From Dichetophora obliterata (Eukaryota; Arthropoda; Insecta; Diptera; Sciomyzidae): DNA of 64,000 nucleotides. Positions 30,521 to 42,353 of this stretch are shown piece after piece. A model generated the notes under the pieces. The model had not been told where the DNA came from. It saw nothing but the letters and a program-made list of their open reading frames with translations, and made no database searches. The translations under genes were made by a program, and so were the position numbers. Within the stretch, counting starts at the first letter, position 1. Each line of letters starts with the position of its first letter. The stretch lies in assembly GCA_963920525.1 (NCBI GenBank), contig OY986436.1, positions 95,917,842 to 95,981,841 of the forward strand, written 5' to 3'.

Positions 30521-32473
30521 TAACTGTTTATGTTCTACCGGGATTGTATACATTTTATGGTATCATAGGTGATGATACCCTGAAAGAATTAGAGGCCATA
30601 ATCGACAGAAAATTTAACGTTTTAAGAATTAGGGGCGGCATTAGAATTCTTTTGAAAAATAAAATATCTAAAGAAGTTAACCATTTCCCCGTACTCGACG
30701 ATTGTCTTGACAAACCTACTTAAAAAAAAACTACATGATATTTTGACCAAACACAAAGAGCTTTTCCAACCAATTGACAACGATAAAACAATTAAAACGT
30801 CAATTTTAGCAGAAATTAGGACAAGCACTGAGAACCCAATATACACCGAAAGTTACCCATACCCAGGATGTATGTGCGAAGAAGTTGAAAAACAAATAGA
30901 TGAATTACTAAAGTCATGTATAATTCGTCCTTCTAGGAGCCCTTATAATTCACCTATTCGGATTATAAGGGCCGAAAAAACTAAAACCTACATGTGAAAA
31001 ACAATACAGGCTAGTTATAGACTTCAAGCGTTTAAATAACGTCACAATCGCAGACACGTACCCTTTACCAGATATAAACACTACTCTTGCCAATATTGAA
31101 AGAGCTAACTTCTATACAACCCTAGACTTAAAGTAAAAAATGCTCCAGCAATATTCCAACGCAAGATCGATGACGTGCTTAGGGAATACATTGGGAAAAT
31201 TTGCTACGTCTACATAGACGACATAATTGTTTTTGGCAAAACCATAGAAGATCATTTGAAAAATATCGAAACTGTGTTCACACGGCTAGGAGAAGCAAAC
31301 CTCAAGGTTAACTTAGAAAAAACCCATTTCCTTAAAACTAAAGTTGAGTTTCTTGGTTATCTTATAACATCCGACGGCATCAAAGCTGATCCTAAGAAAA
31401 TTACTGCTATCCAACAAGTTTTACCACCAAAAAACTTGAAAGAACTGAAGGGGTTTCTTGGACTAACATCATACTATCGCAAATTTATACGAGATTACGC
31501 TAAGGTTGCCAAACCTTTGACTAATCTTACACGAGGACCAAACGCTCAAGTTAAAGCAAACCAATCAAGAAAAGTGACAATTGAGCTTAATGAGGAAGCG
31601 ATGAATTCCTTTAACAGTTTGAAAGAACTTCTAACCACTTCAGAGATCCTTGCTTTCCCAGAATTTGAATAACCTTTTAATCTCACCACAGACGCCTCAA
31701 ACTATGCTCTTGGTGCTGTTTTATCTCAGGGCGAACCTGGAAAAGATAGGCCAATTGCTTACATTTCCAGATCCCTTAGTAAGACGGAAGAGAATTACGC
31801 AACTAATGAAAAGGAAATGTCGGCGATCGTGTGGGCACTTGACAACTTAAGGTCCTATATTTATGGTACGAAAAAAGTTAGAATTTATACTGATCATCAG
31901 CCTCTTACTTACGCTTTGGGCAACAGAAATTATAACGCAAAGTTGAAACGTTGGAAGGCACGGATTGAGGAGTACAACCACGAACTGATTTACAAACCAG
32001 GTAAATCAAACATTGTGGCTGACGCTCTCTCTAGACTAAAAACTCAAATAAATCATTTGCCAGCATCATATGTATCTGAATTAAGAATTGCTGCCCAAGA
32101 ATTAAGAGTGTCGCAACTAGCTGCCGATGAGGAAACCGATACAGCTAGTGAAGAACGGTTGAATCCAGCTGACAATGAAACCGATACAGCACGTGAAGGC
32201 ATGGCAGCGCATAGTGCTGAACAAGACAGCTCCGACCTGATACCCCATGTGAAAGTTCCACTGAATGTATTCCGGAATCAGTTGATATTCAAAGAAGGTA
32301 AGGAACTATACTGTCAAGAGGAACCACATCCGAGTTTTCGTCGCCATTATATTTCTGTGGAACGAATCAACTGCTCTAACCTGACAAGATACTTAAAGGA
32401 ATATTTGAACCCGAATATTATCAATGGCGTAAAAATCCCAGAGGAACGCATGCAATTGCTACAAGACCTGTAA
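30521..32473 (+). pseudogene. pol: Reverse transcriptase and RNase H of errantivirus-type element (broken)
   Basis: Coding resumes near 30530 and reaches the RT fingers at 30707-30997. A stop and frameshift follow. The sequence jumps near 31130 from the first catalytic Asp region to the segment just before YIDDI (31195-31220), so part of the palm is deleted. The thumb and connection continue to 31671. RNase H (TDASNYALGAVLSQ near 31690; YTDHQPLTYALGNRN near 31888) runs to 32470 after one frame change. The copy cannot make functional RT. Confidence 0.85.
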
Positions 32474-34600
32474 GTCGAACACTTTTCTAATTACAAAATT
32501 CGTCTGACGCAAAGAGTGGTGGAAGATGTATCCAACGAGGAAAATATTCTTCGAATAATAGAAACTGAATATAGGAGAGCTCATAGGAACCCTAGAGAAA
32601 ATAAAGAGCAAATTTTGGAAAGACACTATTTCACATGAATGAACAGCAGAATTAAAGCATATACTGATTCCTGCGAAATCTGTAAGCTTAATAAATATGA
32701 TAGACAACCTTTTAGACCACAACTTCAACCAACTCCTAACCCTACATATGCTTGCGAAATATTACACATAGATATTTTAGAACTTCAAGGTATGAAGTTC
32801 ATCTCATGTATAGGCAAATTTTCTAAATTTGTTAAGCTTTTCTTCATTCGAAATAAATCTGCAACGCAGTTAAAAACAAAACTTATAAAGTTACTGCACT
32901 TTTTTACAATACCGAAAATTATTGTTACTGACAATGAGAGAGGTCTTTCGACCCCACTAATAATAAACTACATCCGGTCTTTGTGAGTTGAATTTTATCG
33001 AACTCCAATACAACGAAGCGAGGTTAATGGGCAAATTGAAAGGGTTCACTCCACTCTTATTGAGATTTATAGGTGTTTGAGGAGGGAACACAGCAGAGTG
33101 AGCCCCAGAGAGCTAATGAATGTGGCTGTAGCCAGATATAATAACTCCATACACTCGGTCATAAAGAAAAAACCGAGTTATAGCGATGCACCTTGTATTA
33201 TTATTATTTTAAATATTATTTATTTATCAAGTTGACTTTGAATTGTAATTTTAAATATATATTCAAATAAATATTCATTCCACTCGAGACACCCAACGAG
33301 CACTACTGGCGCCCAACGTAAAAAAAAATAATAATTTTGAAAATAGTTTTTTGTCAATGTTTAAAAAATTTTGTATACATATATGAAAATTTTATGAATA
33401 AATTTGTACGCTAAAATAATTTCTTCAATAATAAAACCAAGAGGAAGCTATCCTGTTCCGGAAAAAACCGTCAGAAACGCCCAAGCTACCGTTTGCCAAA
33501 AAGTAAATTTCAAATATGCCGAGGGTCAGGAGATCTATTTCAACTTCAAAACTTCAACAAGCAACATCAGCTTCGCGCTCAGAAAATGTACTGGAATCAC
33601 GTCCAAATAACCAACCACTACAAGGTCCGCGCATGGATAACTCACCGCAAGGGTCTCCATCCAGGGTACAGTCTGCGCCGGTCCCTTCGGTGATGTTATC
33701 TGATGTACAGCTCCAATTACTCATAGGCGAAAGGGCAGTTCCAAAGGAAACTCTCAGCGCATTTTCTGAACGATTTAACGGCGAAACTGACCGCGAAAAC
33801 TTTGAAAATTTCGCAATGAATCTCACCATATTTAAGGAAGTAAAAAGAATCCCAGACGACGTGGCTTTAAATTAACTGCCTCTGCTATTGCGAGCATATG
33901 CGGCTTTGTGGTTCTCTGGAGTCCGGTTCGAACTCGACAGTTTGGTTTCCGCTATCGATCGACTCCGGGATCATTTCGCCCCTAAAAGACAAGCCTACTA
34001 AATTTACACCACGATTTTTTGATAATTAAAAGAGTTCCTTACATCTCCACCAATACTCAAACAAGCCGACGAGACCGAACCCTTCTTGATGAAGACAGAT
34101 GCCAGCGGTTACGCCATAGGAGCAGTTCTCGTCCAGGGGTTCTCGCCTTGTATTATTATTATTTTAAATATTATTTATTTATCAAGTTGACTTTGAATTG
34201 TAATTTAAAATATATATTCAAATAAATATTCATTCCACTCGAGACACCCAACGAGCACTACTGAGTGACATATTTTTTAATAGAAGTGAACGAATTAACT
34301 ATCAAAGGGTCTCAGATTTCCAGCACAAGCTCAATGAGAACCTTAGACGACTCATTGAAGAGAATCAAAGAAAAAGAAATCAAAGACTTAATTTACATAA
34401 AGAAGAACCAATGACATATAAAATGGAGATATTATATTTGTTAAAGATAAGCAAATAAAAGGAAAACAGAAACCTATATATAAAAAAGAGATTGTAACCG
34501 CAGACAACAAAGTTACTGCAACGACTTTTTCTGGGAAAAAATTCATAAAATCCACATTAAGAAATAAAAACAAACAGAGGAATTATCTTAAAAGTTAATT
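32474..34600 (+). pseudogene. Integrase of errantivirus-type element, split by a mini LTR element
   Basis: The zinc-binding region is partly visible (CEICKLNKYDRQPF near 32670). The catalytic core shows an Asp in ILHIDILELQ near 32770, an Asp in VTDNERG near 32930, and the Glu in VNGQIERVHST near 33027. Stops at 32471, 32636 and 32984 break the frame. It is interrupted at 33194-34261, then the C-terminal part resumes (NYQRVSDFQHKLNENLRRLI near 34305-34350) and ends near 34595. Confidence 0.8.
33194..34261 (+). mobile_element. Mini LTR element: 113-bp LTRs, gag fragment joined to RNase H fragment
   Basis: LTRs 33194-33306 and 34149-34261 start TGTATTATTATTATTTTAAA and end AACGAGCACTAC; I see one difference. 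The PBS TGGCGCCCAACG follows the first LTR. The interior reads a Gag segment (SERFNGETDRENFENFAMNL, about 33765-33825) to about 34000. It then jumps to an RT/RNase H piece (LKEFLTSPPILKQADET and KTDASGYAIGAVLVQG, 34030-34140) which runs straight into the second LTR with no polypurine tract. It is a deletion derivative of a gypsy-class element nested in the integrase. Confidence 0.8.
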
Positions 34601-35039
34601 CAAATGAAATTTTTAAATTCTATGGTATCTATCGGAAAATGGTGGGCACTTGTTAAATTTTTAAGATGTCAGGGTTCGACTCCCCGATTATAATTTTAAT
34701 ATTAACCCTTGCATAACAAAAAAAAACAAAGAAAAGAGAAGAAAGAATTAAGGATAAAAAAATCCAATAGAATTAAGCTTAAAAGGAAATTTTTTTTTTA
34801 TATAAAAACAAAATTTTAAATTTCAGAGGGGATCCCTTCCCTGAAATTAGTTAGAGTTAGAGTTAGGATCCCTATATTAAATTAAACATAATGTAATAAT
34901 ATTTTTATAAATTTTTTTGATATAAAATACTTTTAACTAATATTCTTTTATTTAAAACATCTTGGCTCTATAAGATGCTATTTTAGTATAATTAAAACAA
35001 GACTAAGTTATCAACACCATCATTACAGAATCTTTATAT
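34601..35039 (+). other. Pol-env interval with a perfect RNA polymerase III B box
   Basis: GGTTCGACTCC at 34673-34683 matches the tRNA B-box consensus and is flanked by a partial T stem (GGG/CCC). I cannot fold a complete cloverleaf around it. A TTAGTTAGAGTTAGAGTTAGG run lies at 34850-34870. No coding is recognised; it probably belongs to the repeat inserted ahead of env. Confidence 0.4.
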
Positions 35040-35700
35040 TAAACTAGCTGAACCCGGTGTGCTTCGCTACCCCCCTCGTACCAGGATTGCATTTCAAAAT
35101 TGTGGCAATACCAAAATCACTTTTCACGCCATTGAATTTTCGAAATAAGTCCACCCCAGCGCCACCTACCGTGTCCATTTATACACAAATTATTTTCTTA
35201 TGATTAAACAAACATACATTCTGAATTTCAGTTAAATTGGTCCATAAATTCAAATTTTCGATATAAGTCCACCCCAGCGCCACCTATCGGGTCCATTTAT
35301 ACACAAATTATTTTCTTATGATTAAACAAACATACATTCTGAATTTCAGTTAAATTGGTCCATAAATTCAAATTTTCGATATAAGTCCACCCCAGCGCCA
35401 CCTATCGGGTCCATTTATACACAAATTATTTTCTTATGATTAAACAAACATACATTCTGAATTTCAGTTAAATTGGTCCATAAATTCAAATTTTCGATAT
35501 AAGTCCACCCCAACGCCACCTATCGGACTTTCCCGGAGGGTTTTTCCAAAATTTTCCTTCGTAAAAATCTTCTCCTGGCAATTATAAACAACTGAAAAAA
35601 AATTTTAGACAAATCGGCCCAGCCATTCTCAATTGATGTTTTACTATACATTTTTTACACCATTTTTATATATATAAGATGCAGCCAACGCATTGCATCT
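35040..35700 (+). repeat. Dispersed repeat with 118-bp tandem units
   Basis: Starts near AACTAGCTGAACCCGGTGTG (35042) and ends near TTTTTATATATATAAGATGC. CCACCCCA(G/A)CGCCACCTA recurs at 35151, 35269, 35387 and 35505, exactly 118 bases apart; the middle units look identical. The CTAGCTGA(A)CCCGG start is familiar to me from arthropod dispersed repeats, but I cannot name the family. It is inserted between the errantivirus pol and env. Confidence 0.85.
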
Positions 35701-35704
35701 GTAC

Positions 35705-37107
35705 TAGTATAATTCACCACTTGTGTCACTGAGTAAAGGAAACGGTTGGATATTAAACGGACATTTCAACCTTGTTCACCTTATAGACCTAAAACAACTT
35801 GAGAACCTATCTAGCGAAGTTCGAGATAATGTTGATAAAAACCTAACGACCGCTGACATGTCCCTATTAATGCAATATCACCTTGATCAAATCGACAAAC
35901 ACTTGCACGAATTAGGGCGCAAGAAACCGAGACAAAGCCGATCAATTCATTGGATAGGCTCAGCCTGGAAATGGTTAGCCGGCAATCCAGACGCAACGGA
36001 TTGGAATATGATCCTCCAAAATGAACAGTCAATCGTTGAGAACAATAACCAACAACATAAAATAAATAAAAAACTTTTCGAGGCTACTCGGGAAGCTATA
36101 TCCAGGTACAACAAATTAGTCGAATTAATTAGAAACGACATTGGGAACCATTTGATGGAGAGGTATGAGAAGACTCTGTTCGCGAAAATATTAATCCTTA
36201 AGGACCAGGTGCATAAAGTTGTACGTGCCTGCCAAATGGCAAGGAAAGGTATAGTCAATACAAACCTGTTGGACAGCGAAGAAATGAGTAAGGCACTATC
36301 AGAATTTGAAACTACGAAAACGAAATTGAAGCCTTAGAGTTTGCTGCCCCTTCAATGTTTGTTAATGATACGATGTTGCTTTATGTTGTGTCCTTACCGA
36401 AAGTCCAGCCAGAACCATATAACCACATTCTTATACGTCCAATGTGAGCCAAATAAAGGAGAATGTGAGCGTCCAATGTGAGCCAAATTGGTATAAAGGA
36501 GAAATGTTTACTCATCAGAAAATTAACCATCTGCAAATCTGCTTCGTTAGACAAACAGCCAGAAAACTGTTGCATGGAAAGATTAATCAAAGGAGGCCAC
36601 GCAAACTGCACCTTCCGCATGAATGCTGAGGAAATCATGGAACTTGTTACCGATAACACACTTTTCCTAACCAACTTCAGAGGGGAAGTGGGGGCTGGAA
36701 ATTTTTCAAAATATTTGGACGGAACCTACCTTGTGCAGCTCGAAAACGAAACCATCAAAGTAAAAGACAAGATCTTTTCAATCTCAACAACCACCAGCAT
36801 TCAAGCACTCTCACCACTACTAACAAACATCACACGAGGAGCCAACAAAATTGACCTGGAGTACATCCACAGAAAAACTCTAACTAATATTAGGGAGCTT
36901 GGCAGCCTCAACAATAGATTCAACTTTTCCATGATGTCGGATGTAATAATAGTTCTCAGTCTGTCAATCATTGCCGTGCTCTTATGGCACAAGATGACCC
37001 GCAGCCTCCACATTCCTAAGATGGAACCCATAATCATTCAAAACCCAGCAACCATGACCTCGGTACAACAAAAAACCAAAGGTGATCTACGGGACGCAGA
37101 TTTTTAA
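35705..37107 (+). pseudogene. env: Envelope (baculovirus F-like) of errantivirus-type element, frameshifted
   Basis: The frame 35723-36337 holds the ectodomain part, with a furin-like RQSR site near 35930-35941 followed by a hydrophobic, glycine-containing segment, as in class I fusion proteins of this group. A frameshift near 36333 and stops near 36445 separate it from the Cys-containing part (36478 onward). A transmembrane segment lies near 36945-36985, followed by a short cytoplasmic tail ending at 37107. A 34-base direct duplication (CGTCCAATGTGAGCCAAAT at 36437 and 36471) sits at the break. The copy is defective. Confidence 0.8.
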
Positions 37108-37114
37108 ATAGGGA

Positions 37115-37240
37115 GGAGTCAACGACGGTCAGCGTTCAGTCGACAATAGCCAGCAGCTGAAATATGAGCGCCATACGTGACAAATTGGAATAGCGACCAG
37201 ATGCGCGTGCAGTTGTCTGCATAGAACGATGGGAAAATGC
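37115..37240 (+). repeat. Start of the errantivirus 3' LTR (partial)
   Basis: A purine run (AGGGAGG) directly after the env stop is followed by AGTCAACGACGGTCAGCG, of the AGT-AAC form that opens errantivirus LTRs. I cannot define the end of the LTR. The sequence becomes unrelated AT-rich DNA by about 37250. Confidence 0.5.
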
Positions 37241-37349
37241 AATGCTTGCAGAAAATATAAGAAATAATATTATAAAGCAAGCAATTTATAAAGCAAGACT
37301 ATGTATATCTTTACATAGTTTACATGCAATAAGGTACAAAAAGTTATAT

Positions 37350-37690
37350 CAATTTAAATTATTCCAAAATATTTCTTTCTGTCCTTGTGAGAAACAAACT
37401 TTTCACCACCTCCATCGAATTAAATTCTTAGGTTTTATCTTTGTGCATGTGTATAAGTGCCGCATGAGTGAGTCGTTTCTGTGTCATAGTTGCTCGAAGA
37501 TACGTTTAAAGTCGTCTTAGTGCACTAAAAGAACGCTCAGATGAAGATGCTGATGCAGGCACAGTCAAAACCAAAGCAACAAGTTTTTCAACTTCATTTA
37601 ATAGATTTTTCAGTGTTTCCGAATTTTTTCAAATAGAAATTGCAGTAGAAACTCTGCATTTTGTTCTATCTTTTTGTAAACACAGAGAAA
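37350..37690 (-). pseudogene. hAT transposase dimerisation-domain fragment
   Basis: On the minus strand, about 37640-37440 reads VEKLVALVLTVPASASSSER then SFSALRRL, a stop, then TYLRATMTQKRLTHAALIHM. This is the conserved hAT C-terminal dimerisation motif; the in-frame stop (TAA) replaces the codon expected between RRL and TYLR. No catalytic region or TIR was found. The frame is too broken to appear as one ORF. Confidence 0.75.
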
Positions 37691-38109
37691 GAAAATGGTT
37701 ATCCGAAAGCATGCTTATGAAGAAGAGAGAAAGAAGAGCAAAATATATAATACAAAAATATTATCGTTGTAAATAAAACTGATATTTTGAATAACTTTTG
37801 AAGTTTTCTTTTTAAATTGTTTATCTAGCTAAATAAGCGGGGGGAAACTACTTCAAATTTTGTTTTAAAATAAAAAAATTACAACAAACACACACAAATA
37901 ATAAAAATACTGGTTGACTATTATCAAGTTTCCAGAATGGGGCTGTTAAAGTCAAAAATTTAATTTACACCTAAAATACTTTTTTGGAGCGACTCCGAAG
38001 CCTTTCGAGTTTAACCACGGACTAACGGTAAGAGAAAAGGAAACACAAAAATTTGTTTTTTGTCTCCAATAATGGAGTATTCACATATATTTTTGGCAAA
38101 CGGCAATAC
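37691..38109. other. AT-rich stretch, nothing recognised
   Basis: No ORF, repeat unit or domain seen. It lies between the hAT fragment and non-LTR element E. Confidence 0.4.
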
Positions 38110-38133
38110 TCGTCAAGCTGAATAATGTACGAC

Positions 38134-38480
38134 TACGTGGTAATATATTGTCCCAATATTTTAAGCACAAAAAACTAATGCTTTGTGAAGTTATGGGAGG
38201 TGACATACGCTCTAGGGTCTACTTAAATGAGCACTATACTCCGACTGCGAGCAAACTAAATTACATCTGCCGAAAACTATTAAAAGAGGGCAAAATAAAA
38301 AAATTCCAACTAATAAATTCTGATACGCCTAAATCGAGGATTACCACGCTAAATGGCAATGAAGAAATTTGCAATATGCAGCAGTGCTCATCAATGTTTA
38401 CCAGTGCTGAATTTTTGCCTACCCGTGCTGCTCCAAGCTCACCTGTCGCTGTCTCAGGCCCCTCCTCACCAGGACAATAA
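38134..38480 (+). CDS. ORF1 C-terminal part of element E
   Basis: The frame reads an ORF1-type tail: NILSQYFKHKKLMLCEVMGG, then RVYLNEHYTPTASKLNYICR, then a proline/serine-rich end (PSSPVAVSGPSSPG) and a stop at 38478-38480. This pattern is found downstream of the N-terminal domain in ORF1 proteins that bind the element RNA. The N-terminus is missing, so the true start is lost. Confidence 0.65.
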
Positions 38481-38779
38481 TTGCACAGCCGTATTTATAG
38501 CCATATTTATATTTTCTTTTTTACTATATACTTTGATTCTAATTCTTCTTTAAATTTTTATTTTTTCTTTGAAACTTATATTTTTGCTTTTTGAAATACT
38601 CAGCAAATAATTTTTATCCTATTAATCTTGATCGACTGTTAATTGCATAATTGGATAAATCTGAAATTTTTTTTTTTGCATATTTTGTTTCTTTTATTTT
38701 GAATTATATAGCTTTCTTAGATATTAAGTCATGATTTTTTTACCAGTTTTAGTACAGTTTTCCTTTTCCTCTTTTTCTT

Positions 38780-41621
38780 ATGATGTCGTTTGACAGTAAT
38801 TTAGGGCCCATTGTGAGCGACAATTCTGAGTTAAAGTTTAATCTCTCATCTCATAAAAATTATTTAAATATTGGTCACTTTAACTCACAAAGTCTTAAAC
38901 CTTCTTCACCATCAACTAAACTTGAAGAAATAAAGTGTATTTTAAGTGGAGGCTTTCTAGACATAGTTGGAGTGTCTGAGACATGGTTAAAACCGAACAT
39001 TTTCTACACAGACTGTTGATATTCAGGGATACGAGTTTTGTAGAAATGATCGACCAGATAGAAGAGGGGGCGGTGTTGGTCTTTACGTTTCTAAACAGTT
39101 GAAATTTAAAGTTATATTTAAGTCTTCAGACTACAATGTGTGCGAATCATTATTCATTGAAATTTCCAATAACACTGATAAAATTTTAGTTGGAGTTGTC
39201 TATCTTCCATATGGGAACATTGTTTGTTTTGAGGACTTGATGTCAGATTTATTTGTGCGATACTCGAATGTTGTTGTTGTAGGCGACTTTAATCATAATG
39301 TTTTTGATGTTTCCAAAGCTGCGTGTCTGCATTCCTTGTGTCAACGGTGTAATTTGCATTCGGTGCATAATTCTATGCCTAGTCACTATGATGTTCATAA
39401 TAAAACCACATCACTTATTGATTATTTTTTAATCAGTGATATTAGTGCATTAAAACTTTCAGGACAAATGTTTTCGCCTGCTATTTCACATCATGCGATA
39501 ATATATGCTTCGATTGACTTTCCTGTGTCTCGCGAATATGAAATCATTGAATATCGAAATTATAATAATATTAACTTCCATGATTTATCCTTGTTTCTTA
39601 ATAGTTTTGATTTCAGTGATTTATACTTAACAAGCGATGTGGATGAACAACTTTCAATTCTAAATGCATTTATGACTGAAGCTTTTTCTTTTGTTCCGAT
39701 CACTAAATTTTCAATTAAAAAATATCAAAATAATTACCTTAAGTCAAAGGCAATTAGTTACGCAAAGTCTTTACGCGATCTTGCCTTTAAAGCTTACTTG
39801 CAAGAAAAAACTGCGACAAATTGGAACATTTTTTGCAAGTATAGAAATCGCGCAAAGTCAGCTATTCGTAAAGCTAAGAGACAATTTGGAACTCGTGTTT
39901 TCGATGGTCTAGAGAGCAAGCAAATGTGGAACACGCTTAGAAACAATGGTTGCCTAAATTCACCAAATATTATAGAAGATTATGATGCAGACTCCATAAA
40001 CCTTCATTTTCTTAATCACCAGAGTTCAAATTATTCTGATATATTTGACTTCGACGCAAACCAAGATGTGGTAAACTGTTTTTCTTTTAAAAATATTTAT
40101 TTGGATGACCTTGAAAAAGCCCTTTTTGGTATTAAATCTAATTCTATGGGCTGTGATAATATTCCTTTCAGATTTGTAAAACTGATTTTTCCTTTTATCC
40201 AGAATCACCTTCTTCATTTGATTAATAGTATTCTTGCTAGATCTCATTATCCGCGTTCATGGAAAAAGGCTAGAGTTGTGCCTATACCAAAAAACCCTTC
40301 ATCCACTTCTATCAATAATCTTAGGCCAGTAAGTATACTGCCAGCACTTTCGAAAGTTGTGGAAAGTATTATGAAGTCACAGATTTTGCAATATACAAAT
40401 CAATTCTCTCTAATAGATGACGTTCAATCTGGATTTAGAGACGGTTACAGCACTACATCGCTTCTCCTTGGGCTTACTGACTCCATAAGAGATAATATAA
40501 ATAAAAACAAAATTAGCATTCTTGTCTCTCTGGACATAACGAAAGCATTTGATACGATTAACTATTTTAACTTAATAAATAAACTTAAATTTCACTTTAA
40601 CTTCTCGAACTCTGCTTGTAAGTTAGTGTTATCGTATCTAAGTGATCGTGAACAGTATGTGTCTTATAATGGGTATGAATCGAGTTCACTGAACAATATA
40701 TCTGGTGTCCCGCAAGGTTCTGTCCTTGGCCCTATTCTTTTTATGATGTATTTAAATGATGTGGTTAGTGTTGTGGATCATGATGTTTGTAAGATGTTTG
40801 TTTTTGCTGATGACATTCAAATTCTGTTTTCTGGTGAAAGCCAGTTTTATGACGTGCTTGAAAATGTTATTAATTACAATCTGTCCAACTTGTCAATGTG
40901 GATGTCTGCTAATATGTTAGTTTTAAACCCTAATAAATCGAAAGCAATGAAATTTAACCCTTCAAGGTCTAACACTCCTTCAATCGAAATTAGCATCTTG
41001 AATAATAAGAATGAATTTGTTGACAGGATGAAATGTCTTGGCGTTCTCCTCGATAGTAAATTGAGCTTTGAGCACCACATTGATGCACTCGGTTTTAGAA
41101 TTGGCTTGACGTTAAGAAAACTATATAGTCTAAATTTATATCTACCTTTACACGTGAAGTATAATATTGCTCATTCTCTTCTTATGTCTTGTTTGTCTTA
41201 TTGTATCGAAGTCTATTCTGGAACCGTTGGTTACAATGTCAAAAAGCTTGAAATTATTTTTAATAAAATTGTTCGATTTGTTTATGGTATTCGATGGCGT
41301 GATCATGTCTCAACTTACGTGTCTAAGTTTTTAAATTGTTCCTTTCGAGATTTCATTAAAATAAGAATATTACTTTTTTTCTATAAATTAATTAAAAAGG
41401 GGTTTCCAGACTATCTAGTGAGTAGATTTTTGTTTTCACGCTCGACAAGAAATCCACAGATACGTATTCCTAAAATTGTATCGTCTGTTTTCGAACGTTC
41501 TTTTCTCATACGTTCTGCACGTGGTTGGAACAAATTACCAATCTCGTTAAAAAACTTTGCGGCACAACCTCACACTTTTAGAGCAAAACTTACACAATAT
41601 GCTTATAACAATGTGATTTAA
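38780..41621 (+). pseudogene. ORF2 of element E (endonuclease-RT) with one frameshift
   Basis: Starts at ATG 38780. The endonuclease begins LNIGHFNSQSLKPSSPS and has SETW. A frameshift near 39010-39020 moves it to the frame that stays open to 41621 (about 870 codons). Then come GDFNHNVF (metal site), SHHA near 39490 where SDH is expected (possible loss of a catalytic Asp), SLDITKAFDTI (first RT Asp), SGVPQGSVLGPILF, and FADDIQI (intact catalytic pair) near 40803. A thumb and a C-terminal tail ending in WNKLPISLKN follow. It would copy element RNA at the nicked target. Confidence 0.9.
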
Positions 41622-42353
41622 GAACTCATAACTCATAACTATTAAATACATATGTCGCTGCGCTAAGGGTCTTATTTTTCTTATTTTCTTATCTTCTTAT
41701 ACTTTAACTGTAAAAATAATGTATAATTTTACATATGTTGGAAATTGGAAAGCTGTTATTGAAACTGGTAAAAGATAGTATAATTTTCTTTCTCTTTTTT
41801 AATTTTTTTCTTTTTCTTCTTTAATTTTTTTAATTTTTAAAATGCATGGCTCTAATACAACCACTGTAATATTTATTTTTGGCCAACAAGGCTTCTTTAT
41901 ATTACATGAATAAATAAATAAATAAATAAATAAAATAAAATTTCTTTCTAGATGGTGAAGCGACTTTTTTTGTCGAAATCTGATTTAGGTGGCGTCCATT
42001 AATTACGTGAAGCATTTAGGGGGGTGTGGGGTTAAGCAGAATCTCACTAACTCTCACGTGGGGGAGAGGGAAGTTCTCGCAAAAATTACGTAATTTTTTA
42101 TCAGCAAGAAACAGTGTAGAATTATGAGATAACTGGTTTAATTGAGTAAAACGTGTTTCTCTACTAAAATATGACTAAATTTTACACTATAATATTTTTC
42201 GCGGTTATGCGAGTGCAACAAAGTAGCATAGTAGCTCGTCGTTTATTTTACCACCGGCTAGCTGAACACGCGATTCGACGAGCGCTGCGACTTGTGACAG
42301 CGACGCATGGACAAATCTCTACTTGTTGTGTTTACGTCCGTAAATGTTTAGTT

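Larger units (their letters stand above)
25363..37240 (+). mobile_element. Errantivirus-type gypsy element with env, heavily interrupted
   Basis: In order: A-rich leader, gag, protease, RT, RNase H, integrase, env and the first bases of a 3' LTR. Coding is broken by stops and frameshifts throughout, the RT palm is partly deleted, and at least five later elements interrupt it. No intact 5' LTR was found; the gypsy element at 15025-25362 lies immediately upstream and may have landed in its leader. This is an endogenous, defective copy. Confidence 0.85.
38110..41940 (+). mobile_element. Non-LTR retrotransposon E, 5'-truncated, near-complete ORF2
   Basis: Contains the C-terminal third of ORF1, an ORF1-ORF2 spacer, ORF2 and a 3' UTR ending in a (AATA)n tail at 41908-41940. 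Truncation in ORF1 with a simple-repeat tail is the signature of target-primed insertion. The long open ORF2 suggests a fairly young copy. Confidence 0.9.
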
